Shown here piece by piece: positions 1 through 8,100 of a DNA stretch of 57,644 bases. Numbering within the stretch: position 1 is the stretch's first letter; each line of letters starts with the position of its first letter. The DNA lies in contig RZZW01000020.1 in NCBI GenBank assembly GCA_009929695.1, positions 1 to 57,644 of the forward strand, written 5' to 3'. Under the pieces are notes generated by a model. It was not told the origin of the DNA and ran no database searches. It saw nothing but the letters and a program-made list of their open reading frames with translations. Made by a program: the position numbers and the translations under genes. The DNA is from Clostridia bacterium (GTDB lineage: Bacteria; Bacillota; Clostridia; Oscillospirales; Ruminococcaceae).

Positions 1-81
1 TCAAAATGCTTATCTTTTGGTCTTTGGTTCGGAATAGTGTAGTGCTGGCGGTCTATCTATTGTTTTCGGTTGCTTGCTTCT

Positions 82-222
82 TTACCGTACATGAGCATTG
101 GAGCCGGGGTTGTCGTTACCGTAACCTTCCAGCAGGTTGATGGCACCCCAAACGCCGAGACCGGCACCCAGAGCGATAACGAGAGTCTGAAGAACACCTA
201 CTGCGCTGTTGAAAAATGCCAT
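82..222 (-). pseudogene. Maff2-like small membrane protein of a conjugative element, truncated
   Basis: The reverse strand encodes 46 residues starting MAFFNSAVGVLQTLV and containing one hydrophobic segment followed by GAINLLEGYGNDNPG. This matches the N-terminal half of Maff2-family proteins, small membrane proteins that travel with the type IV secretion genes of Firmicute conjugative elements. Family members I know run to about 70 residues with a second hydrophobic segment. Here the match stops after NDNPG and six unrelated residues lead to a stop, so the gene looks truncated or diverted near base 100. It lies downstream of the coupling-protein remnant in the same orientation, the usual ICE order. 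Function of the family is not known to me. Confidence 0.7.
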
Positions 223-252
223 ATTCCGATTTGCCGGAATCCTGCGGGAGTA

Positions 253-423
253 TTACTGATAATGCTGTTTTCTCCGGATTGCAAAAGCCGGAACCGACTG
301 TTTCAGCGCCTTTATGGCTGCTGAAACCTCCCGATTCCGGCGTCTCCTTTCATTTTTGAATTGATTTTGATGATTGCGTCTGTTCCGACTTTGCAGCGGG
401 AGTCGGCGTCTTTTTTCGTTCAT
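253..423 (-). CDS. small, very basic hypothetical protein
   Basis: A 56-codon frame with an AGGAGG ribosome site seven bases before its ATG, sitting 13 bases after the stop of the coupling-protein fragment. The product is rich in Arg, Lys and Asn (it opens MNEKRRRLPLQSRNRR) and has no hydrophobic segment. Small genes between the coupling protein and Maff2 are common in this type of conjugative element, but I do not recognise this one. The translation signals and position support it; the composition leaves open that it is spurious. Confidence 0.4.
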   Translation of the reverse strand: MNEKRRRLPLQSRNRRNHQNQFKNERRRRNREVSAAIKALKQSVPAFAIRRKQHYQ

Positions 424-436
424 CTGATATCCTCCT

Positions 437-892
437 TTATCCGCCGGCAGTTTCGCCGGCGTCCATCACGGATGCGTCGATGTCGTAAACATCATAGACC
501 TCATCCGGTTTTGGCTTCAATCTGCGGGACAGAAAGCGTTCGATGTCGAACTCATTCCGTTTATCCGCATCTGACAGGTATTTGTAATTCGGGTGTTTGG
601 TGATGTCGTACTTATCCGACAGGAATGGGCGTACACCGCGCAGCTGCAGGATGCACTTTCCGCCGTCCAGCACGGCCAGTTCGTCCACGGTGGCAAGGTC
701 TTTGCCCAACTTCTGATAGTTCAGGCTGTGGCTGACCTCGCGCCCGCGGCTCTCGCCGGTGTTGAAGGTATCGATGGTCTCCTTGCCCAGCGTCTGGTTC
801 AGTTCCTTCAGCGTGGTCGGCTCCTTACCGCCCAGGAACAGGGAGGTATCGCAGTTGCCGATGATGGTATCGGCGCTGTCCTTACGCTGCGC
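437..892 (-). pseudogene. C-terminal fragment of TraG/VirD4 type IV coupling protein
   Basis: Read on the reverse strand, the open frame begins without a start at base 892 and gives KDSADTIIGNCDTSLFLGG, then a helical stretch, then ELAVLDGGKCILQLRG and PFLSDKYDITKHPNYKYL before a stop at 437. This is the C-terminal end of the ATPase that delivers relaxosome DNA to the conjugation channel in Firmicute ICEs. About 150 of roughly 600 residues remain. The Walker motifs and membrane segments are missing because the sequence switches at about 883-892 to an unrelated phage gene on the other strand. It cannot be functional as seen here. Confidence 0.85.
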
Positions 893-2676
893 CTATCGCC
901 GGTGCCTTGGGATTCTCTGTGGAGGACACCGCAGAGGCAATCGGCCTCATGGCTAACGCCGGTATCAAGGGATCTCAGGCCGGTACCAGCCTCCGTACCA
1001 TCATGAACAACCTCGCGGGCGATGTGAAGATCTGCGGATCTGCCCTCGGCGAGGTCACGATCCAGACCACCAACGCGGACGGCTCCATGAGGGAGCTGTC
1101 GGACATTCTGGTCGATTGCCGAGGCGCTTTCTCCCAGCTTTCCGAGTCGGAGCAGGCGGCTGCGGCAGAGGCGCTTGTCGGCAAGAACGCCATGTCCGGC
1201 TTCCTCGCCCTGATGAACGCCGCGCCGGAGGACATCGACAAACTGTCCAGCGCCATCGAGAACTGCGACGGCAAGTCCGCAGAGATGGCCGCCACCATGC
1301 AGGACAACCTCGCCGGTCAGCTCACCATCCTGAAGTCTCAGCTGGAGGAGCTGGCCATCTCTTTTGGTGAAATTCTCATGCCAGCGATCCGGAGCATTGT
1401 CTCCGGGATTCAGGGCTTCGTGGACAAGCTCAACAGCATGGACGAAACCAGCAAGAAAGTGATCGTCACGATTGCGCTCATCGTGGCGGCCATCGGTCCT
1501 GTGCTCATTGTGGTCGGCAAGGTCATCTCCGCAGTCGGCACGATCATGACCATCGTTCCGAAGGTGGCAGCCGCGATCAAGGCGGTCAAGGGTGCCTTCG
1601 CAGGGCTCAACGCCGTCATGGCGGCTAACCCGATCATCCTTGTCATTGCTGCAATCGCCGCGCTGGTCGCAGCCTTTATTTATCTCTGGAACACCAGTGA
1701 TGAGTTCCGGCAGTTCTGGATCGACCTTTGGGAGAATATCAAGGCTGTGGCCATTGCCGTGTGGGAGGCCATCTCCACGTTCTTCTCTCAGGCGTGGGAA
1801 GCGATCAAAAGCACGGCAGAGACTGTATGGAATGGCATCAAGGACTTCTTCACCGGGCTCTGGGAAGGTATCACTACGCTGTTTACCACGGTGGTAACGG
1901 CAATTGCTACCTTCCTGAGCAGTGCATGGACAGGAATCCAGACCACGGCCACTACCGTATGGAATGCCATCAAGGGATTCATCGACGGCATCTGGAACGG
2001 GATCAAGACGGCCATTACCTCGGTGGCGACAGCCATTGGCAGCGCGGTCTCCAACGCATGGAACGGCATCAAAAATACAGTCACCAATCTGAGCAACGGA
2101 GCAAAGACCGCCGCGACAACGGCCTTCAACAACATGAAGTCCGCGATTTCTTCGACGGTCAGCAACATCACCAGTGCCATTAGCAGCGGCTTCAATTCTG
2201 CCGTTTCCTTCATCAAGGGACTGGCAGGTCAGGCCTTCAGCTGGGGCTCGGATATCATCGGCAACATCGTAAACGGTATCCGCTCCATGATCGGTCGGGT
2301 CAAGGATGCAGCCAGTTCCGTGGCATCGGCCATTCGCTCCTTCCTGCACTTCTCTGTGCCGGATGAAGGACCGTTGGCAGACTTCGAGAGCTGGATGCCC
2401 GACTTCATGTCTGGCCTTGCCAAGGGGATCGACCGCAGCAAGGGGACCGTAGAAAAGGCCATCGCGCAGGTGGCCGACCTGATGGACCTCAAGGGCGCGT
2501 TTCCCGACATGCAGGCCAGCGTCAACGCCAACCTGTCCGGCGGCACCGGAGGGGACTCCGGGGAGGTCACCCTGAACCAGCCGATCCTGCTGGACGGCAG
2601 GGTCCTGACTACCGTGGTTTCCCGCATCCAGTATGCGCAGGGCAAGGCGTCCCTTAGAAACCTCGGCACCATCTGA
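883..2676 (+). CDS. phage tail tape-measure protein, 5' end missing
   Basis: The frame can be followed back to base 883, where it reads YAAPIAGALGFSVEDTAEAIG and then MANAGIKGSQAGTSLRT, the conserved core of TP901-like tape-measure proteins. The upstream codons do not fit the family, so the N-terminal part has been lost at the junction with the conjugative fragment. Two hydrophobic segments (around codons 190-220 and 245-270 of the remaining frame) are followed by Trp-containing repeats such as WNGIKDFF and WNAIKGFI, which line the tail tube. In an intact phage this protein sets tail length and helps DNA entry. The tail genes downstream run in the same direction with short spacing. The TTG at 907 is only the first possible start after the junction, not a real one. 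Confidence 0.88.
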   Translation, partial: YAAPIAGALGFSVEDTAEAIGLMANAGIKGSQAGTSLRTIMNNLAGDVKICGSALGEVTIQTTNADGSMRELSDILVDCRGAFSQLSESEQAAAAEALVGKNAMSGFLALMNAAPEDIDKLSSAIENCDGKSAEMAATMQDNLAGQLTILKSQLEELAISFGEILMPAIRSIVSGIQGFVDKLNSMDETSKKVIVTIALIVAAIGPVLIVVGKVISAVGTIMTIVPKVAAAIKAVKGAFAGLNAVMAANPIILVIAAIAALVAAFIYLWNTSDEFRQFWIDLWENIKAVAIAVWEAISTFFSQAWEAIKSTAETVWNGIKDFFTGLWEGITTLFTTVVTAIATFLSSAWTGIQTTATTVWNAIKGFIDGIWNGIKTAITSVATAIGSAVSNAWNGIKNTVTNLSNGAKTAATTAFNNMKSAISSTVSNITSAISSGFNSAVSFIKGLAGQAFSWGSDIIGNIVNGIRSMIGRVKDAASSVASAIRSFLHFSVPDEGPLADFESWMPDFMSGLAKGIDRSKGTVEKAIAQVADLMDLKGAFPDMQASVNANLSGGTGGDSGEVTLNQPILLDGRVLTTVVSRIQYAQGKASLRNLGTI

Positions 2677-2690
2677 GAAAGGAGGAAGCC

Positions 2691-4367
2691 ATGCCGGAGA
2701 TTATTGACGGCGTAACCTACTATGTCGTCCGATTCTTGAACGAGCGAGGCACCTCCGAATGGGGCCGCGCCTACGTGGAATACGGCGGAGACGCCACCGA
2801 CCAGGCACCGACGCCGAAGGTCCGTAAAGGGAAGGTCTTCACGGGCTGGAACCACGACATCACCTATATCACGAAGGACAAGACCGTCTGGGCGACCTAC
2901 GCCGACGCCGTGACCGTCACGTTCCGCAATTACGCGGACACCGGCGACCTTTCGGTCCAGACCATCGCTGTCGGGACGGATGCCGTGCCTCCTACGCCAG
3001 AGCTGATCACGGATATGGAATTCACCGGCTGGGATCAGGACTACACCAACGTGCAGGCTGACCTGACGCTCCACCCGCTCTACAAGACCAGCCTGCACAA
3101 GGTTCGGTTCCTGAACTACGCTGGGGACGACCTGCTATCCGTGCAGTACGTCCATGACGGCGAAAGCGCAGTGGCACCCAAGCCCGAGAAGATCACCGGC
3201 TATATCTTCATCGGCTGGAGCACCTCCTTCTCCGACGTGCGAAAGGACATCACCGTCCGCCCGCGCTACCGGGAAATTCCACCCCATCCGGTCCTCAAGT
3301 TCTACCGGGCCAACGCTGACGATACTCCCGGAGAGCAGATCAAGGCCTATGACGCGGTGAACGCCTGCACGATCACGGAGAAGCTCTCCGGCGAATGCAC
3401 CATCGAGTTCACCTTGATGACCCGCCAGATCGAAGGCGTGGTTAACGTTGGGGACCGGCTTGAAGTAGTCGGATTGGTGTTCAACATCACCGAGGTTAAA
3501 AAGCAGATCACCGGAGGCGTCTGCTACACGCAGATGGCCGGTGAGCATGTCTCCTACATCCTGAATGACGAGGAGTACAAGGTGGTGGCCTACGACTACT
3601 CCGGCACGGTTCAGTCCCATCTGGAGACGCTGCTCTCCGGGACTCCATTCACCATCGGACCCATCGACTTCGACGACGAGGTCACGCTGAAGGTGAACAA
3701 CGAGGTCACCCGCCGCTCGGTCATCATGCAGCTGATCGCAATGGTCGGCGGCGAGATCGAGTACGACGGATACACCATCGGCATCCGCTCCCACGTGGGC
3801 AAGGTCCAGAAGAACGATATCATGAAGACCTCCAATGTGGAGGACATCAGCTACGCCCACAACGCCTCCGAGGGGAACACCAACTACTCCCTGTCCCTCT
3901 ACCAGAAGGGCAAGCTGGAGCTGGGCGACGAGCTGACCTTAAAGTTTGACCCACTCCACATCGACACGGAGAGCCGGATCGTCGGAATGGAATGGAACCC
4001 GTTCAACTACAAGGAAGTGTCCATCACCGTGGGCCAGTACATCCCCACGCTGAACGACTCACTCTATGAGCTGATCTCCACTGTTGAGGACATCACCCAG
4101 CGGACGGCCCGATACACCATCGAGTTCGGGGAGATCATCGGTAACGGAACCTTCTACTTCACCCGCTCCTACAACGACAAACCCTACTGGCAGACACAGA
4201 CGAACGACGGCACAACACCGCAGATTGATTTGATCCGGAAGGGCGAGTACGAGTTCAACCCCTTCGTCGGCGCTACGCTCTCCGGCGTGAACAGCGACAC
4301 CGTCACCTTGGTGGTGTTCTATCTGACGGTGCCCACCGACGAGAAGGAGGAGCTGGATGAGCAGTAA
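2691..4367 (+). CDS. phage tail-tip protein with N-terminal InlB-like repeats
   Basis: 558 residues, 14 bases after the tape-measure stop with a GGAGG site. The first 200 residues hold three tandem units of about 60 residues, each of the pattern VRFLN...F.GW...D...T......Y (FTGWNHDIT, FTGWDQDYT, FIGWSTSFS). These resemble the Listeria-Bacteroides/InlB B-repeat fold found on surface proteins. Residues from about 200 on (VLKFYRANADD, ECTIEFTLM, SRIVGMEWNPFN) resemble prophage tail-tip/endopeptidase proteins that form the hub below the tail tube. Its place right after the tape measure fits that role. The repeats may act in host binding or as spacers. The 3' end overlaps the next gene by 11 bases, indicating coupled translation. 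Confidence 0.75.
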   Translation: MPEIIDGVTYYVVRFLNERGTSEWGRAYVEYGGDATDQAPTPKVRKGKVFTGWNHDITYITKDKTVWATYADAVTVTFRNYADTGDLSVQTIAVGTDAVPPTPELITDMEFTGWDQDYTNVQADLTLHPLYKTSLHKVRFLNYAGDDLLSVQYVHDGESAVAPKPEKITGYIFIGWSTSFSDVRKDITVRPRYREIPPHPVLKFYRANADDTPGEQIKAYDAVNACTITEKLSGECTIEFTLMTRQIEGVVNVGDRLEVVGLVFNITEVKKQITGGVCYTQMAGEHVSYILNDEEYKVVAYDYSGTVQSHLETLLSGTPFTIGPIDFDDEVTLKVNNEVTRRSVIMQLIAMVGGEIEYDGYTIGIRSHVGKVQKNDIMKTSNVEDISYAHNASEGNTNYSLSLYQKGKLELGDELTLKFDPLHIDTESRIVGMEWNPFNYKEVSITVGQYIPTLNDSLYELISTVEDITQRTARYTIEFGEIIGNGTFYFTRSYNDKPYWQTQTNDGTTPQIDLIRKGEYEFNPFVGATLSGVNSDTVTLVVFYLTVPTDEKEELDEQ

Positions 4368-6273
4368 CATCTTTTCCGACGAGAAATACCAGGAGGCTGC
4401 CCAGAAGGCCTATGACTTCATCGTCCGACAGCTGAATGTGAACGACTATTCGCTGTTCCCGCGCATGAAGGAGAACTATGATGATTCCCACACCAGCCGG
4501 ATCTTCGCCACCGTGGACATGCCGGAAGACGCAAAGGTCAACTTCCCCAAATACATCTACTGCGACCAGTTCTACGATCACGAGTATCAGGGAGTCTGCA
4601 GCGGTGGCCACAAGAACACGGGAATCGCAAGGCACAACCTCGGTGTGGAGATTACCGTGTGGACGGATTCCAAGTATCGCTCCTGCATCTGCCCGCTCCA
4701 CGCGGATGGGTCTTGGCGCAGCGAGCAGTATTTCCGGGAGACCGACTACTACGCTATCGGCGACTCCGAGAACTCTACCATCGTCAAGTGGGAGACCTAC
4801 TGGTACCGGCACGACAAGATCATCAACGAGTCCGGCTCCAACGGCCTGAAGGGCTTTGACCTGAAGTATTATCGCTGGCTGGACGACGGCGGTAACGAGA
4901 TCAACCCGGACAGCCTCCCGGGAAAAGTGAGCTGGGTGGATGCGGAGTATCAGGCGGCCATCGACGCCTACGACGAGGCGATGGAAAAAGGCGAGCCTTG
5001 GGAGGGAGAGATTCCGGAGCGGGCTCACTTCGTCAGGGCGACGGCCTACACGCTGCGGCCCACGCTGGTGGACGACACCGTGATCGACGACGCCATCCCG
5101 AAATACGCCGACTACGACTGCATCCAATACGTCTACGCCGATGTGGAGTACAAAACCGAGGCCCAGAGCATCATCTACGACGGCGAGGTATCCGCAAGCG
5201 ACCTGCCGGACACAGCGCCTGAGCTGCCGGAGCTGCCACAGCCCTTCCTACGCGACATCATGGTGCAGCCGGGACCACGGACGGGCACCCTCATCATCAC
5301 GTGGATCACCAACTTCGAGGATGCCTGCGAGCTCTCCTTTGATGGGAACACGCAGACCGTAAGAAGCCAGACCGTGGCGGACGGCTACTACACCTACCAC
5401 GCGACCGTCAGCGCTGCGCTGGGCCGGGAGTACGAGGTGAGCATCACCGGCAAGGACGACACATCTGCATCCAAGACCTTCTCCTACGTGGACAGCAACC
5501 GCTACCTCGTGGTGGGCGACCCGCAGATCACTGACGCCGCCTCCGCCGAGGTCTGGTATCAGATCCAGAACGTGCTGGACCCGCTGCCGACGCTCATCGT
5601 CAGCATGGGCGACCAGGTGGACTCTATCCTCGACCCTCTGCTGCGGACCGAGCAATACCACCAGTTCACGGCAAGACAGTCGGTGCCCATCGCGACAGTG
5701 CGCGGCAACCACGACCGGAACGTCCACTTCCTCGGGCACTACGGCCTGCCAAATGCCAGCGAGGGCAACTGGTACTGCCTGCACAACGGCGTGCTGTTCA
5801 TCGAGATCGACTCCAACGTGACCGACGTGGTGTTCCACCGGAACTTCATCTCCCGGGCGCTGGCTGCTGAGCCTGACCATAAGTGGGCAATCCTCCTGAT
5901 GCACCACAGCATGTATTCTACCAGCACAAGGGCGATGACCAACAACACGACCACCCTGCGGAACAGCCTGACGGAATTCATCGTGAAGGAGACCGATATC
6001 GACATCGTCTTCGCAGGCCACGAGCATTTCCTGTCCCACACGACCTATCCGGGCAAGCTGTTCTTTACCTGCCCGACCTGCACCGGCTCCAAGTATTACA
6101 CGGCGGACAATACCAGCGTGGAATGGAGCCAAGTAACCATCGATACCAAGGTGCCGAAGTACACGGTCATGGACGTGACAGACGAGCGGATCACGCTCTC
6201 GGTCTATGACCTGTCCGGCACCATTTTGAATCTATGCACGGTCACAAAGCCGGTGGCCGGGGAAGGAGCATGA
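4357..6273 (+). CDS. phage tail protein fused to a calcineurin-like metallophosphoesterase
   Basis: 638 residues. Residues 1-290 look structural and are rich in Tyr, Trp and Asp without a motif I recognise. Residues about 298-375 look like a fibronectin-III-type sandwich (GTLIITWITNFEDACELSF). From about 385 on the five metallophosphoesterase motifs appear in order: GDPQ (388), GDQVDS (417), RGNHDR (448), LMHHS (513) and AGHEH (552). All expected metal ligands are present, so a two-metal phosphoesterase is likely. FN3 plus phosphoesterase resembles purple-acid-phosphatase layouts. In a tail module the domain may attack phosphodiester polymers such as teichoic acids on the host surface; that role is inference. 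ATG overlaps the previous gene (GATGAGC), and the next gene starts one base after the stop. Confidence 0.8.
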   Translation: MSSNIFSDEKYQEAAQKAYDFIVRQLNVNDYSLFPRMKENYDDSHTSRIFATVDMPEDAKVNFPKYIYCDQFYDHEYQGVCSGGHKNTGIARHNLGVEITVWTDSKYRSCICPLHADGSWRSEQYFRETDYYAIGDSENSTIVKWETYWYRHDKIINESGSNGLKGFDLKYYRWLDDGGNEINPDSLPGKVSWVDAEYQAAIDAYDEAMEKGEPWEGEIPERAHFVRATAYTLRPTLVDDTVIDDAIPKYADYDCIQYVYADVEYKTEAQSIIYDGEVSASDLPDTAPELPELPQPFLRDIMVQPGPRTGTLIITWITNFEDACELSFDGNTQTVRSQTVADGYYTYHATVSAALGREYEVSITGKDDTSASKTFSYVDSNRYLVVGDPQITDAASAEVWYQIQNVLDPLPTLIVSMGDQVDSILDPLLRTEQYHQFTARQSVPIATVRGNHDRNVHFLGHYGLPNASEGNWYCLHNGVLFIEIDSNVTDVVFHRNFISRALAAEPDHKWAILLMHHSMYSTSTRAMTNNTTTLRNSLTEFIVKETDIDIVFAGHEHFLSHTTYPGKLFFTCPTCTGSKYYTADNTSVEWSQVTIDTKVPKYTVMDVTDERITLSVYDLSGTILNLCTVTKPVAGEGA

Positions 6274-6274
6274 C

Positions 6275-7597
6275 ATGGGCTATATCGCTTTCGCCAGATC
6301 ATTCTACGGAAAGAAGATCATCCGCATCCGCGACGTGGACCAGGATGTGACTGTCGGCGCGACCGGCTCCGGCTACACCGATTGGTACCGGTATCCCGCC
6401 TCCTTCCTGATCCCGGAGGACGACCCGCAGTACAACAAGGAGGGCAACACGGCGCTGGGCGAGTACGGCTACATGCTGAACTCCCGGTGCTGGTCCTACG
6501 ATGTGGGACTGGCCCTGCTGGTCTTCGCCACCTCTGGCGACTTCGATATCTGCATCGAGATGCTGCACCGGATGAAGGAGGACCAAAACGCGGACGGAAG
6601 TTGGAACTTCTCCTACGACATCTATATCGGGAAGCTGTTCCACGACTATGTGCGCACCGGCGCTATCGGCTGGATCGTCTGGGGAGCCTGCTACGCGATC
6701 CTGCAGATGGGGACCTTCGGCGACGAGAGCTGGGGCTTCCGCAAGATGCTGCAAAAGGCGGGGACGTGGCTCATCAATCATCAGGTGACGGACCCGAGCG
6801 ACCCCAGATACGGCCTGCTGAGAGGCGGCTATGGGATCTACAACAACGCCTACGACTACACCGACAAGGACATCGAGTGGTGCTCCGTCGAGCATCAGTG
6901 CTCTGCCCTTCAGGCGCTGGAAGGACTGTCTCTGGTCCTGAAGAACAAGCGCTACAAGGAATGCGCCGAGCTCGTCCGGGACCAGCTGTACCTGCGCTGC
7001 TACGACAAGGAGAACTGCCGGTTCTTCCAAGGCATCAACGGAGGAAAGCCCGACGAGGCATGGGCTCTGGACTGCACCACGTGGGCCGGGATGCTGATCT
7101 CGTCGGTCCTGCATTCGGGCACCGCAAAAGCCTGCCTCGAGACCGCCAAGGAAACCTACCTCACCGAGGGCAAGCCCATCGTGCAGAGCATGGCGAAGGA
7201 CTACTACAATCAGCGCTACTACAGCGACAGGACCTTCTCCGGCTTCAAGCCTTATTCCGACCGCACCGCCGACTATGCCGGAGCCCCGGACATCGTGTGG
7301 ACCGAGGGGACGCTGGGCTATGCCGCCCTCGCCCTGATGCTCGGCCAGCCGGAGGAGGCAAAGAAATACGTGGACGAGTGCATCGAGCTCCAGAACTGCG
7401 GAGGAAGCTCCGGAGGAGTCCCGTATGTCAACGCGACCTACGGGATGATGCCTTGGGAGTTCCACGTCTGGGAAAGCGTGGTCTCCTCCGCATGGCTTTA
7501 CCTCATCATCCACAACCCGGACGTTCTTTTCCCAAGGACACTCCGACAAGTTTACTTCATGGCGAAGATCACCGCCATCGAGGATGAGCGACCGTAA
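6275..7597 (+). CDS. phage tail-associated alpha/alpha-toroid (six-hairpin glycosidase-like) protein
   Basis: 440 residues, starting one base after the preceding stop. The sequence is a string of paired helices with aromatic and Gly-rich turns (SYDVGLALLVFATSGD, HRMKEDQNADGSWNF, GAIGWIVWGACYAIL, WTEGTLGYAALAL), the look of an (alpha/alpha) toroid as in six-hairpin glycoside hydrolases, lyases and epimerases. No signal peptide is present, as expected for a virion protein. In this place, after the tail hub and before holin, it could be a depolymerase or a receptor-binding protein acting on surface polysaccharide. I cannot assign a glycoside-hydrolase family or a catalytic residue by eye; several Asp/Glu residues in the aromatic turns are candidates. 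Confidence 0.6.
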   Translation: MGYIAFARSFYGKKIIRIRDVDQDVTVGATGSGYTDWYRYPASFLIPEDDPQYNKEGNTALGEYGYMLNSRCWSYDVGLALLVFATSGDFDICIEMLHRMKEDQNADGSWNFSYDIYIGKLFHDYVRTGAIGWIVWGACYAILQMGTFGDESWGFRKMLQKAGTWLINHQVTDPSDPRYGLLRGGYGIYNNAYDYTDKDIEWCSVEHQCSALQALEGLSLVLKNKRYKECAELVRDQLYLRCYDKENCRFFQGINGGKPDEAWALDCTTWAGMLISSVLHSGTAKACLETAKETYLTEGKPIVQSMAKDYYNQRYYSDRTFSGFKPYSDRTADYAGAPDIVWTEGTLGYAALALMLGQPEEAKKYVDECIELQNCGGSSGGVPYVNATYGMMPWEFHVWESVVSSAWLYLIIHNPDVLFPRTLRQVYFMAKITAIEDERP

Positions 7598-7612
7598 CGG
7601 GTCGCTTTTTTC
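7588..7612 (+). terminator. terminator spanning the stop of the tail gene
   Basis: GCGACC pairs with GGTCGC across a short loop and is followed by TTTTTT. The TAA stop of the upstream gene lies in the loop. It would separate tail-gene from lysis-gene transcripts or reduce read-through. Confidence 0.7.
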
Positions 7613-7644
7613 ATGACCGAAATCAGAAAGGAAGGTACCAACTT

Positions 7645-8100
7645 ATGAAAGAATTCTGGAGCTCCATCCAACTCGTGTTCACCGCCATCGGCGGCTGGCT
7701 GGGATATTTTCTCGGCGGCTGCGATGGCCTTCTTTATGCCCTGCTGCTGTTCGTTTCCTTGGACTACGTGACGGGCGTCCTCTGCGCAATCGCCGACCGG
7801 AAGCTGTCCAGCCGCGTGGGCTTCAAAGGCATCTGCCGGAAGGTGCTGATCTTCGCGCTGGTGGGCGTCGGTCATGTGCTGGACACCCATATCATCGGAA
7901 CCGGCAGCATCCTGCGCACCGCCGTCATCTTCTTCTACCTGTCCAACGAGGGCCTGTCCCTCATCGAGAACGCGGCCTACCTTGGCCTGCCTATCCCGAA
8001 GAAGCTGAAGGCCGTGCTGGAGCAGCTGCATGACCGCGCCGAGAAGGAGGAAGACAACCCCAAGAAGGAGGACGACGACCATGAAGTACACGGAGAATAA
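7645..8100 (+). CDS. phage holin (phi105/holin_4_1-like)
   Basis: 151 residues with an AAGGAAGG site before the ATG. Three hydrophobic segments (about 10-32, 36-54 and 70-90) are followed by YLSNEGLSLIENAAYLGLPIPKKL, typical of the phi105-type holin family, and by a highly charged acidic tail. The pattern SLDYVTGVLCAIADRKLSSRVGFKGICRK is also typical. Holins make the timed membrane holes that release endolysin. The gene overlaps the amidase by 20 bases, a classic holin-endolysin pair. Confidence 0.88.
   Translation: MKEFWSSIQLVFTAIGGWLGYFLGGCDGLLYALLLFVSLDYVTGVLCAIADRKLSSRVGFKGICRKVLIFALVGVGHVLDTHIIGTGSILRTAVIFFYLSNEGLSLIENAAYLGLPIPKKLKAVLEQLHDRAEKEEDNPKKEDDDHEVHGE

Noticed and set aside
808..2349. 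513-codon open frame on the minus strand opposite the tape-measure gene
   Set aside because: Product is Arg/Gly/Asp-rich with no fold or motif, mirrors codon bias of the GC-rich + strand gene, and has no ribosome site.
5248..6132. 294-codon minus-strand frame over the phosphoesterase domain
   Set aside because: The + strand carries all catalytic motifs; the antisense product is a composition artefact.
6299..7549. 416-codon minus-strand and 401-codon +2 frames over the toroid gene
   Set aside because: Shadows of the real gene at 6275; low-complexity Arg/Val/Ala-rich translations without family likeness.
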